DNA of 64,000 nt from VRUE01 sp963805455. Its GTDB lineage: Bacteria > Actinomycetota > Thermoleophilia > Solirubrobacterales > 70-9. The stretch spans positions 124,001 to 188,000 of the forward strand of contig CAWDUJ010000010.1 in assembly GCA_963805455.1 (NCBI GenBank), written 5' to 3'. The position numbers were made by a program, and so were the translations under genes. Of the stretch, positions 32,316-39,823 are shown piece by piece. Position 1 is the stretch's first letter, and each line of letters opens with the position of its first letter. Under the pieces are notes generated by a model that did no database searches, had not been told where the DNA came from, and saw only the letters and a list, made by a program, of their open reading frames with translations.

Positions 32316-33924
32316 AGCCGCGACCAGTGCGCAGGGAGGTGGGGACCCGGCCGTGGCGGACGCGCAGCGGAGCACACGGCCGGAAACCGGTGTTGAGGAG
32401 GTCCTCGTTCTTGACTTCGGAGGGCAGTACTCGCAGCTGATCGCGCGGCGAATCCGCGAATGCGGTGTCTTCGCCGAGCTGCTGCCGGCGACCGCCTCGG
32501 CCGACTCGATCCGCGAGCGCCGGCCCAAGGGGCTGGTGCTCTCCGGAGGCCCGGCCTCGGTCTACGAGCCGGGGGCCCCGGCCTTCCCGACCGACCTGCT
32601 CGAGCTCGGGATCCCGATGCTCGGTATCTGTTACGGGATGCAGGCGATGGTCCAGACCCTCGGCGGCAAGGTCGAGGGGGCGGAGTCGGGGGAGTTCGGG
32701 CGGACCGAGCTGACCCTGACCGATGACGGAGGCCGGCTGCTCGCCGGCCTGCCCGAGACCCAGAGCTGCTGGATGAGCCACCGCGACGTCGTCCTCGAGC
32801 CGCCCGAGGGGTTCACCCCCCTCGCCTCGACCCCGGCCTCGCCGGTCGCCGCCTGCGAGGCGCCCGACCGCGGCCTCTACGGGATCCAGTTCCACCCCGA
32901 GGTGGTCCACACCCCCTACGGCACCGAGATCCTGACCCGCTTCCTGCGCGAGATCGCCGGCTGCGAGCAGCAGTGGTCGCCGCAGTCGGTGATTGCCGAA
33001 CAGGTGGCCTCGATCCGCGCCCAGGTCGGCGAGGGCCGGGTGATCTGCGGCCTCTCCGGCGGCGTCGACTCCTCGGTTGCGGCGCTGCTCGTCCACCGCG
33101 CGGTGGGGGAGCAGCTGACCTGCGTCTTCGTCGATCACGGCCTGATGCGGCTGAACGAGGCCGAGCAGGTGGTCGAGGCGTTCGAGGGCTTCGGGATTCC
33201 GCTGGTCCACGTCGACGCCGAGGAGCGCTTCCTGGCGCGGCTTACCGGGGTCGACGACCCCGAGACGAAGCGGAAGATCATCGGCGAGGAGTTCATCCGA
33301 GTCTTCGAGGAGGAGGCGGCGAAGCTCGAGGACGCCCGCTACCTCGTCCAGGGCACCCTCTACTCCGACGTGATCGAGTCCGGCGGCAGCGACCACGCGG
33401 CGACGATCAAGTCCCACCACAACGTCGGCGGCCTCCCGGATGACCTCGAGTTCGAGCTGGTCGAGCCGCTGCGGATGCTGTTCAAGGACGAGGTGCGGGC
33501 GGTTGGTGCCGAGCTCGGACTCTCCGAACGGCTGGTCTGGCGCCAGCCCTTCCCCGGCCCCGGCCTCGCGATCCGGATCGTCGGCGGCGAGGTGACGAGG
33601 GAAAGGCTCGACATCCTCCGGGCCGCGGACGCCGTCCTCCAGGAGGAGATCCGCGCCGCCGAGCTCTATCGCCAGCTCTGGCAGTCGTTCTGCGTCCTCC
33701 CGGTCGTCCGCTCGGTCGGCGTCCAGGGCGACGGGCGCACCTATGCCTACCCGATCGTGGTCCGGGCGGTGACCTCCGACGACGCGATGACCGCGGACTG
33801 GGCGCGCCTGCCCTACGACCTGCTGGAGCGCGTCTCGAACCGGATCATCAACGAGATCAGCGGCGTCAATCGCGTCGCCCTCGACATCTCCTCGAAGCCT
33901 CCGGCAACGATCGAGTGGGAGTAA
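32305..33924 (+). CDS. guaA: GMP synthase (glutamine-hydrolysing)
   Basis: A 539-residue enzyme converting XMP to GMP. The class I glutaminase domain (~30-215) has VLDFGGQYSQLIARRIRE, the nucleophile Cys in GICYGMQAM and the His/Glu pair in GIQFHPEV. The ATP pyrophosphatase domain (~225-420) has CGLSGGVDSSVAALLVH. The C-terminal dimerisation domain ends NRVALDISSKPPATIEWE. The N-terminus of ~30 residues before VLVLDFGG is longer than usual and unconserved. GTG 32305 lies in a repeat-like sequence, so a later start cannot be excluded. Confidence 0.95.
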   Translation: MSEVAATSAQGGGDPAVADAQRSTRPETGVEEVLVLDFGGQYSQLIARRIRECGVFAELLPATASADSIRERRPKGLVLSGGPASVYEPGAPAFPTDLLELGIPMLGICYGMQAMVQTLGGKVEGAESGEFGRTELTLTDDGGRLLAGLPETQSCWMSHRDVVLEPPEGFTPLASTPASPVAACEAPDRGLYGIQFHPEVVHTPYGTEILTRFLREIAGCEQQWSPQSVIAEQVASIRAQVGEGRVICGLSGGVDSSVAALLVHRAVGEQLTCVFVDHGLMRLNEAEQVVEAFEGFGIPLVHVDAEERFLARLTGVDDPETKRKIIGEEFIRVFEEEAAKLEDARYLVQGTLYSDVIESGGSDHAATIKSHHNVGGLPDDLEFELVEPLRMLFKDEVRAVGAELGLSERLVWRQPFPGPGLAIRIVGGEVTRERLDILRAADAVLQEEIRAAELYRQLWQSFCVLPVVRSVGVQGDGRTYAYPIVVRAVTSDDAMTADWARLPYDLLERVSNRIINEISGVNRVALDISSKPPATIEWE

Positions 33925-33989
33925 GCCCTCGGCGGACGTGCCGGGGGTTAGGGGCCACTATGGGTACCTAACAACCGGCACGTCCCCGG

Positions 33990-34769
33990 ATGCCGTCCTT
34001 CGCGGTCTCGATAGCGATCCTCAGCCTCCTGCAGGCGGCGCTGGTCGCGCTGCCCCGGGCGCTCCCAGGGAGGTGGGCGCAGTCGCTGCGGAGCCCGTGG
34101 TGGGCGGCGATACCCGCCGGCTCGATCGTCGTCGTGATCGGAGTGGTCGAAATAACGCCGGGGTCGGCGAAGGTCCTCACCTACCTGGCGCTGATCGCCT
34201 GCCCGCCGTTGGCGGCGGCCGCCCTCGGCTGGCTGATCCGGGGCGCGCGGCCCGCCTGGGCCCTTGCCGTGATCCCGCTCTTCGCCCTCGCCTGGAGCGC
34301 GAAGGGGGCGCTCGCCGGTGAGGCCTCGGCCGCGGCGGTCTCGGCGCTGGCCTGTGTCACCCTCGGCTGGCTGCTCGCCTCTGCGGTCCCCGGTCGCTGG
34401 CTGCGATGGGGCATCTACGCGATGGCGACGATCGACACGATCTACGTCAGCGCCGAAATCCTGCAGGGGCCGAACGGAATCCTTGTCGCCGCCCACCCGG
34501 GAGCGCTGCCGCGTCTGCAGGTGATCCAGTTCGGCGCCGCGCAGATGGGGTTCGGGGACGTCTTCGTCGCCGCGACCACGGGCTGCCTGCTGGCGATCGA
34601 CAGCAGGCGCCAGCTGATTGCCGCGGTCCTCACCGCCGTCCTCGGCCTCGGTTTCGATCTTCTCTTCTTCGCCTTCGACACCCTGCCGGCGACGGTGCCC
34701 GTCGCGGTCGCGCTCGCCCTGGCGCAGAGATATGGGGGAGCGCCGCTCAGACCCCGGCGAGCCGGGTGA
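33990..34769 (+). CDS. Polytopic membrane protein, possible GxGD aspartyl protease
   Basis: A 259-residue protein with about nine membrane helices. Helix 6 contains Asp in MATIDTIYVSAEILQG, helix 7 contains MGFGDVFVA, and the last helix begins LPATVPVAV. This order (Asp, GxGD, PA-x) mirrors the YD/GxGD/PAL layout of presenilin and signal-peptide-peptidase-like (A22) intramembrane proteases. The first motif is ID rather than YD, and the third PAT rather than PAL, so the call is tentative. The 3' end overlaps the convergent ZIP gene by 23 nt. Confidence 0.65.
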   Translation: MPSFAVSIAILSLLQAALVALPRALPGRWAQSLRSPWWAAIPAGSIVVVIGVVEITPGSAKVLTYLALIACPPLAAAALGWLIRGARPAWALAVIPLFALAWSAKGALAGEASAAAVSALACVTLGWLLASAVPGRWLRWGIYAMATIDTIYVSAEILQGPNGILVAAHPGALPRLQVIQFGAAQMGFGDVFVAATTGCLLAIDSRRQLIAAVLTAVLGLGFDLLFFAFDTLPATVPVAVALALAQRYGGAPLRPRRAG

Positions 34770-35466
34770 TGCCGAAGATCAGCGCGAAGCCCGACGCGGT
34801 CAGCCCGACTTTCTGCCAGGAGGCGTGGGCATGGGCCTCGGGCAGCAGGTCGGTCGCGCCCATGTAGAGGAAGAAGCCGCTGTAGAGGCAGAGCAGGTAG
34901 CCGAGCGCCTCCTCGGAGACCATCAGCAGCGAGCCGACGATCGCCCCCAGCAGGGGCGCGATCGCATCGACCATCAGCCAACGTTTCGCCTGCTTGCGAT
35001 CACCGGACTGGCTGAGGATGAAGCTGACCGTGTTGAGGCCATCGGCAAAATCGTGGCTGACGACGGCGATGAAGACGAGGAACCCGGTGGTGGCGTCGAG
35101 GCCGAAGGCGAGGCCGATCCCGAGGCCGTCGATGAAGCTGTGGACGGAGAGGCCGAGAGCGCCGAGGACCCCGACCCGCTCGTGCGCGCGAGCCATGTCG
35201 GGGTCGTCGCGATGGTGCAGAACCAGCGTCCGCTCGGCGAAGAAGAAGACGAGGAAGCCGACCGCGACCAGAGCGGTCGCGCGGCTTGGGTCGCCGACGT
35301 TTTCGATCCCCTCCGGGAGGACGTCGAACAGCGCCACCGCGACAACGATGCCCCCGGTGAGGGCGATCACGGTCGGCAGCGAGTGGTGGAGGCGCAGGGC
35401 GATCTGGCCGCCGAGCAGCGTCGCGATCACGGTCAGTCCGGCGAGGGGGATTGCAACCGCGGGCAT
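34747..35466 (-). CDS. ZIP-family metal transporter
   Basis: A 239-residue membrane protein with about eight helices. The metal-site helix IV motif is GLSVHSFIDGLGIGLAF and helix V has AVVSHDFADGLNTVSF, both ZIP hallmarks (HSxxDG and HDxxDG). The His/Asp-containing loop HHRDDPDMARAHE lies between helices 3 and 4. ZIP proteins take up Zn or other divalent metals. It starts 9 nt after a Fur-family gene, so it is likely repressed by that regulator when the metal is ample. Confidence 0.92.
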   Translation of the reverse strand: MPAVAIPLAGLTVIATLLGGQIALRLHHSLPTVIALTGGIVVAVALFDVLPEGIENVGDPSRATALVAVGFLVFFFAERTLVLHHRDDPDMARAHERVGVLGALGLSVHSFIDGLGIGLAFGLDATTGFLVFIAVVSHDFADGLNTVSFILSQSGDRKQAKRWLMVDAIAPLLGAIVGSLLMVSEEALGYLLCLYSGFFLYMGATDLLPEAHAHASWQKVGLTASGFALIFGITRLAGV

Positions 35467-35475
35467 CGCCGGCCC

Positions 35476-35901
35476 TCAGCGCCCGCCGGCGCCGCTGCAG
35501 CGCGGGCAGGTTCCGCGGAGGACGACATCGTGGGCGGCGACGGCGAAGTCCGAGCGGCGGCTGATCGCCTCGATCGCCCGCTCGAGCTCGTCGCTGGCGA
35601 ACGGCGCCAGCTGACCGCACTCCTCGCAGACGAGGTGATGGTGGTGGACGTCGGGGTCGACCCGCTCGTAGCCGGCGGCGTCGCCGCCGATCTCCACCCG
35701 CTGAACCAGGTGGAGCTGCTCGAGCTGCTCGAGTGTGCGGTAGACGCTGGCGCGGCCGACGGAGTCGAGCCGGCGGTCGATCTCGAGCGCGGTCACCGCG
35801 CAGGATTCGCCCGCCAGGAGCTCGACGACCTGGCGGCGCGAGCCGCCGCTTCGGTAGCCGGCACCGCTCAGTCGTTCTATCGCCAGCTCCGCCCAGGTCA
35901 C
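35476..35901 (-). CDS. Fur-family metalloregulator (Zur-like)
   Basis: A 141-residue regulator. A winged-helix N-terminus (GGSRRQVVELLAGESCAVTALEIDRRL, VGRASVYRTLEQLEQLHLVQRVE) is followed by the metal-sensing HHHHLVCEECG segment and the C-terminal structural zinc pair CPRC. CxxC pairs occur at both places. GTG 35901 is chosen because upstream codons lie in the operator and the M23 gene end. It forms an operon with the ZIP transporter, which favours Zur over Fur. A perfect palindrome lies 21 nt upstream. Confidence 0.9.
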   Translation of the reverse strand: MTWAELAIERLSGAGYRSGGSRRQVVELLAGESCAVTALEIDRRLDSVGRASVYRTLEQLEQLHLVQRVEIGGDAAGYERVDPDVHHHHLVCEECGQLAPFASDELERAIEAISRRSDFAVAAHDVVLRGTCPRCSGAGGR

Positions 35902-35921
35902 GGCGGATGACGCTATCAGAG

Positions 35922-35940
35922 AATGAGACTCAGTCTCATT
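35922..35940. promoter_or_regulatory. Fur/Zur-type 7-1-7 operator
   Basis: AATGAGACTCAGTCTCATT is a perfect 19-bp palindrome with the 7-1-7 core TGAGACT-C-AGTCTCA, the architecture of Fur/Zur boxes. It lies 21 nt upstream of the Fur-family start, overlapping the stop codon of the M23 gene by two bases. It probably mediates autoregulation of the regulator-ZIP operon. Confidence 0.75.
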
Positions 35941-36907
35941 AGCTGTAGCGGTCCCAGCGTTCGAGATAGGGGAGCGGGTCGATCGGGCTGCCGCCCTCAT
36001 ACCAGCCCGGTGGTCCCCACATCTCGAAGTGGAGGTGGCACCCGACCGCATCGCCGGTTTCGCCGACGATCCCGATCGGCTGGCCGGTGCGGACGGTCAT
36101 GCCTTCCTGCAGGATCGAGGGTTCGCGCATGTGCATGTAGGCCATGTCGTAGCTGGTCCCGCGGCCGTCGATGACGATGTAGTTGCCGGCGGCGCTCTGG
36201 TAGCCGGCGTACTGCACCCGGCCACCGCGGGCGGCGACGATCGGCACCCCGCACGAAGCCATCACGTCCTGCCCCTCGTGGGTGTGGCCGCTGCGGGCGG
36301 CGCCGAAACGCCCGGCGGCGCCGCCGAAGTCGTGCGCGCCGAGCAGGGGGAAGGCGTACCCGTAGAGCGAGAACCCGAGGCTGATCGGAGGCGCTTCGGA
36401 GGAGTGGGCTCGGCGCGGAGCGCCCAGCGGAGTCGCGGTGCCGGCCTGCGGCACGATCCGGAAGCTGTAGCGGCCGTTCGGCGCCGGCCGGCCTAGCGGC
36501 GTCGTCCCCGACCACCGGACTTTGTCTTCGACCCCGGGGGCGATGTCGTTTCGGTAGTAGCTGGCCATCACTTCTCCGGCGGCGTCGACGACGTCGATTC
36601 GGAGGTCGTTCAGGGGCTGATCGCTCCCGATCGAGTAGTGAAGGCTCGGGTACCGGACTCCGTAGTAGAAGGATTTGCGCGGCGTGACCTGGGCCGAGAC
36701 GAGGCTGAGGGTGCCGGCGCTCGGCGCTTCGGCGGCCGGCGTGCCGGTCGCGGTCGGCGGCGCCGGGGCCATTCCGGCGGGGGTCGGCGCGCCGCCGGTC
36801 TCGGCCGCGGCGGGCGCGACAAAGCAGGCGAAAGCCACCGCCAATGCAATCAATCCAATTCCGGTCGACCGGAGCTTGGCACCAGTCCCGCTGCGCGCCA
36901 CGTACAT
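35939..36907 (-). CDS. Secreted M23 peptidase (peptidoglycan endopeptidase)
   Basis: About 322 residues. A signal peptide (LIALAVAFACFVAPAAA) is followed by a Pro/Ala-rich linker (~38-66), an Ig-like FlgD-type domain (~70-150; LRIDVVDAAGEVMASYY, NGRYSFRIVP) and a C-terminal LytM/M23 domain (~195-315). The zinc ligands are in SGHTHEGQDVMASCG (HxxxD) and HLHFEMWGP (HxH). All ligands are present, so it is probably active on peptide cross-links. ATG 36907 touches its GAGAGG; GTG 36901 has better spacing and may be the true start. Confidence 0.92.
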   Translation of the reverse strand: MYVARSGTGAKLRSTGIGLIALAVAFACFVAPAAAETGGAPTPAGMAPAPPTATGTPAAEAPSAGTLSLVSAQVTPRKSFYYGVRYPSLHYSIGSDQPLNDLRIDVVDAAGEVMASYYRNDIAPGVEDKVRWSGTTPLGRPAPNGRYSFRIVPQAGTATPLGAPRRAHSSEAPPISLGFSLYGYAFPLLGAHDFGGAAGRFGAARSGHTHEGQDVMASCGVPIVAARGGRVQYAGYQSAAGNYIVIDGRGTSYDMAYMHMREPSILQEGMTVRTGQPIGIVGETGDAVGCHLHFEMWGPPGWYEGGSPIDPLPYLERWDRYS

Positions 36908-37072
36908 CCTCTCTTTCGATTCGCCTACGGAGTTAGCTGTCGGGCTCGCGCTGAAAGAGATGCGCTACGGACCTGTTCGGCCGATTCGCCCCGGGGACCT
37001 GCAAGGGTCCCTGCGGTTCCTCCGCTCCCGTCCGGTTGGCCCGGGCGGGATTCGGCACTGCTGGCGCGGCAG

Positions 37073-37132
37073 TATAGAGCGCCGTGCGGCTATGATGCTG
37101 CTCCGCCGCGCAGGGTTACCCGCGCGGTTTTT
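37073..37132 (+). promoter_or_regulatory. rplM leader with terminator-like hairpin
   Basis: Candidate -10 hexamers TATAGA (37073-37078) and TATGAT (37091-37096) precede a hairpin at 37106-37127 (CCGCGC/GCGCGG, inner GGG/CCC around TTA) followed by five T at 37128-37132. This ends 5 nt before the rplM ATG and no Shine-Dalgarno lies between them. It looks like an attenuator or start-site regulator of the ribosomal-protein operon. The rest of 36908-37072 shows nothing recognisable. Confidence 0.55.
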
Positions 37133-37137
37133 GCACG

Positions 37138-37572
37138 ATGAAGACCTACGTTGCGACACCAACCGACCGCCAGCGCGACTGGTATGTCGTCGATGCCGAG
37201 GGCCAGACCCTCGGTCGTCTGGCGACCCGGATCGCCGATGCGCTGCGGGGAAAGCGCAAGCCCGAGTACACCCCGCACATCGACACGGGTGACTTCGTGG
37301 TGGTCATCAACGCCGAGAAGATTCACGTCACCGGCAACAAGCTGGAGCAGAAGCGCTACTGGCGCCACAGCGGCTACCCGGGCGGAATCAAGTCCCGGAC
37401 CCTGGCCGAGATGCTTGACAGGCGCCCCGAGGAGGTGATCCGCAAGGCGGTGAAGGGAATGCTTCCGCGCAACCGCCTTGCCCGCCGCCAGTTGACGAAG
37501 CTCAAGGTCTACGCTGGCCCGGATCACCCGCACGCGGCGCAGAAACCGCAGCCGATGGAGATCCCACGATGA
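37138..37572 (+). CDS. rplM: 50S ribosomal protein L13
   Basis: A 144-residue protein of normal length. The family features are KTYVATPTDRQRDWYVVDAEGQTLGRLATRIADALRGK, DTGDFVVVINAEKIHVTGNKLEQKRYWRHSGYPGG, and PRNRLARRQLTKLKVYAGPDHPHAAQKP. It binds 23S rRNA early in assembly. It starts the rplM-rpsI-glmM-glmS run. Its stop overlaps the rpsI ATG (ATGA). Confidence 0.97.
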   Translation: MKTYVATPTDRQRDWYVVDAEGQTLGRLATRIADALRGKRKPEYTPHIDTGDFVVVINAEKIHVTGNKLEQKRYWRHSGYPGGIKSRTLAEMLDRRPEEVIRKAVKGMLPRNRLARRQLTKLKVYAGPDHPHAAQKPQPMEIPR

Positions 37573-38465
37573 GCGACGACGACCAAAATAAAGAGACTTC
37601 AGAGGAGCCCACCCCGAACCCCGCCGACCCCGGACGCGAAGCGGAGGAGTCGGCGGTTGATGGCGAAGCCGTAAGCCCGAGCGAGGAGGAGTCGCAGTCC
37701 GATTCCTCTGCGACGAGCGAGGGCGACGAGTCGCCCGAGGCGTCCGAGGTTGAGGACGTGGCGCCGGAGCAGCTCGCCGAGGATGCGGCGACCGAGCAGG
37801 ATGAGCCCGAGCCCGAGGCTGTCGAGGGTGTCATCGAGGAGGTTGAGGTCGAGGTCGTCGAGGAGCCCGAGGCCGAGAAAAAAGGGAAAAAAGCCGACGT
37901 CATCCCCGGCGCCGACCTCGAGCCGATCGCGGTCGAGGACCAGGAGCGCCCGCTCAGCGCCGAGGAGCAGGCCCGCCGCGATGCGGAGGAGGAGGAGCGC
38001 GCCCGCCGCGAGGCCGAGCTCACCGGTGAGTCCGACGAGGACCAGCCCGCGGCCCCCGCCCCCGCCAAGCTCGAGGGCGACGCCCGCTACCTCGCGACCG
38101 GGAAACGGAAGAGCGCAATCGCTCGCGTCACCCTGCTGTCCGGAAGCGGCGAGATCGTCGTAAACAGGCGGCCGCTCGAGGAGTTCTTCCCGAGGCCGCT
38201 GCACCAGACGATGGCCCGCCAACCGCTTGCGACCACCGGCTACGAGGGCAATGTCGACGTCCGGGTCAGGGTTCATGGCGGCGGCATCAGCGGTCAGGCC
38301 GGCGCGGTCCGCCACGGAATCGCCCGGGCGCTGACCGAGGTCGACCCCGAGCTGCGCGGCGAGCTCAAGCGCCGCGGCTTCCTCACCCGTGACGCCCGGG
38401 TCAAGGAGCGTCGCAAGGCCGGCCTGAAGAAGGCCCGTAAGCGTCCGCAGTTCTCCAAGCGCTAG
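37569..38465 (+). CDS. rpsI: 30S ribosomal protein S9 with ~170-residue acidic N-terminal extension
   Basis: A 298-residue protein. Residues ~171-298 are a complete S9 (ARYLATGKRKSAIARVTLL, HGGGISGQAGAVRHGIARAL, RKAGLKKARKRPQFSKR with the usual C-terminal Lys/Arg tail that contacts P-site tRNA). Residues 1-170 are a low-complexity Glu/Asp/Ser/Pro-rich region, with a basic spot EKKGKK (~103-107) and a charged helical part AEEQARRDAEEEERARREAE. S9 is normally ~130 residues; some actinobacteria have short acidic extensions. The ATG at 37569 overlaps rplM, and the frame is continuous, so the extension is probably real. Confidence 0.95.
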   Translation: MSDDDQNKETSEEPTPNPADPGREAEESAVDGEAVSPSEEESQSDSSATSEGDESPEASEVEDVAPEQLAEDAATEQDEPEPEAVEGVIEEVEVEVVEEPEAEKKGKKADVIPGADLEPIAVEDQERPLSAEEQARRDAEEEERARREAELTGESDEDQPAAPAPAKLEGDARYLATGKRKSAIARVTLLSGSGEIVVNRRPLEEFFPRPLHQTMARQPLATTGYEGNVDVRVRVHGGGISGQAGAVRHGIARALTEVDPELRGELKRRGFLTRDARVKERRKAGLKKARKRPQFSKR

Positions 38466-38473
38466 GAGGCCGT

Positions 38474-39787
38474 TTGGCTGCGGAGCGCAAGCTCTTCGGA
38501 ACCGACGGGGTCCGGGGAGAGGTCGGCGCCTTCCTCACCGCCGAGCTGGCGATGGCGCTGGGCCGGGCCGCGGTCGCCTCGCTCGAGGCGGATCGCCCGC
38601 AGGTCCTGATCGTGCGCGACACCCGCGAGTCGGGCCCGATGCTCGAGTCCGCCCTCGCCGCCGGCGTCGCCGAGGCCGGGGGGGACGCGCTCCTCGGCGG
38701 CGTCCTGCCGACGCCCGCCGCGGCGATCCTCGTCAAACGGCTCGGCCTCGATCTCGCCGTGGTCGTCTCCGCCTCCCACAATCCCTACCGCGACAACGGG
38801 ATCAAGTTCTTCTCCGGCGCCGGGACCAAGCTCAGCGACGAGGTCGAGGCCGGGATCGAGAGCCTCGTCGCTTCCGCCCCTACCGCCGATCGCGCCGGCC
38901 ACGTCCGCGAGCTCGACGGCGCGATGGAGGACTACCTGCGGGCGCTCGAGGCCGCCTTCCCGCTCGATTTGAAGGGCGTCACCGTCGCGCTCGACTGCGC
39001 CAACGGCGCCACCCACCGGGTCGCGCCGATCATCTTCGAGCGCCTCGGGGCGACGGTCGAGGCGATCGCCGTCGAGCCCGACGGCCAGAACATCAACGAC
39101 GGCTGCGGGTCGACCGAGCTCGATTTACTGTGCGGTCACATCGCCGGCTCTGAGGCGACGATCGGGTTCGCCTTCGACGGCGACGGCGACCGGGTCCTGG
39201 CGGTCGACGGGTCTGGCCGGGCCCACGACGGCGACGAGCTCATCGCCCTTGCCGCGCGCGGTCTCGACTCGCGGGGAGAGCTGGGCGGCGGCGTCGCCGT
39301 CACGGTGATGAGCAACTACGGGTTTCACAAGGCGATGGAGGACGCCGGGATCGAGGTCGCGGTGACCAGCGTCGGCGACCGCTACGTGCTCGACGAGCTC
39401 CACCGGCGCGGCTGGGCGCTCGGCGGCGAGCAGTCGGGTCACATCATCGACACCCGTTTCGTCGCCACCGGCGACGGGATCGCGGCGGCGTTGATGACGA
39501 TGCGCGAGCTCGGCGGCGGCGACCTCGCCGATTCGGTCCCGATGGAGAAGGTGCCGCAGGTGATGATCAACGTCGAGGTGGGCAACCGCGACGCGCTCGA
39601 CGGCGCCGTCACCGTCTGGGAGGCTGTCAGGGAAGAGGAGGAGCCGCTCGAGGGCAGGGGAAGGATCCTCCTGCGCCCGTCCGGCACGGAGCCCCTCGTC
39701 AGGGTCATGGTCGAGGCCCCCGATGCCGGCGAGGCGGACGCGATCTGCGAGCGGTTGGCGGCACTCGTCAGGCGCGAGCTCGCCTAG
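38474..39787 (+). CDS. glmM: Phosphoglucosamine mutase
   Basis: A 437-residue enzyme converting glucosamine-6-P to glucosamine-1-P for UDP-GlcNAc. The N-terminus RKLFGTDGVRGEVG, the phosphoserine loop VVSASHNPYRDNGIKFF, the metal loop FDGDGDRVLAVD, the sugar loop GGEQSGHII and the phosphate loop RPSGTEPLVRVMVEA are all present. The start is TTG 38474 with AGGAGG 4 nt upstream. It is 8 nt from rpsI and followed by glmS, its pathway predecessor. Confidence 0.96.
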   Translation: MAAERKLFGTDGVRGEVGAFLTAELAMALGRAAVASLEADRPQVLIVRDTRESGPMLESALAAGVAEAGGDALLGGVLPTPAAAILVKRLGLDLAVVVSASHNPYRDNGIKFFSGAGTKLSDEVEAGIESLVASAPTADRAGHVRELDGAMEDYLRALEAAFPLDLKGVTVALDCANGATHRVAPIIFERLGATVEAIAVEPDGQNINDGCGSTELDLLCGHIAGSEATIGFAFDGDGDRVLAVDGSGRAHDGDELIALAARGLDSRGELGGGVAVTVMSNYGFHKAMEDAGIEVAVTSVGDRYVLDELHRRGWALGGEQSGHIIDTRFVATGDGIAAALMTMRELGGGDLADSVPMEKVPQVMINVEVGNRDALDGAVTVWEAVREEEEPLEGRGRILLRPSGTEPLVRVMVEAPDAGEADAICERLAALVRRELA

Positions 39788-39823
39788 GCTCGACCTCCGG
39801 GCGTCTACTCTTAATCGCCTCCA

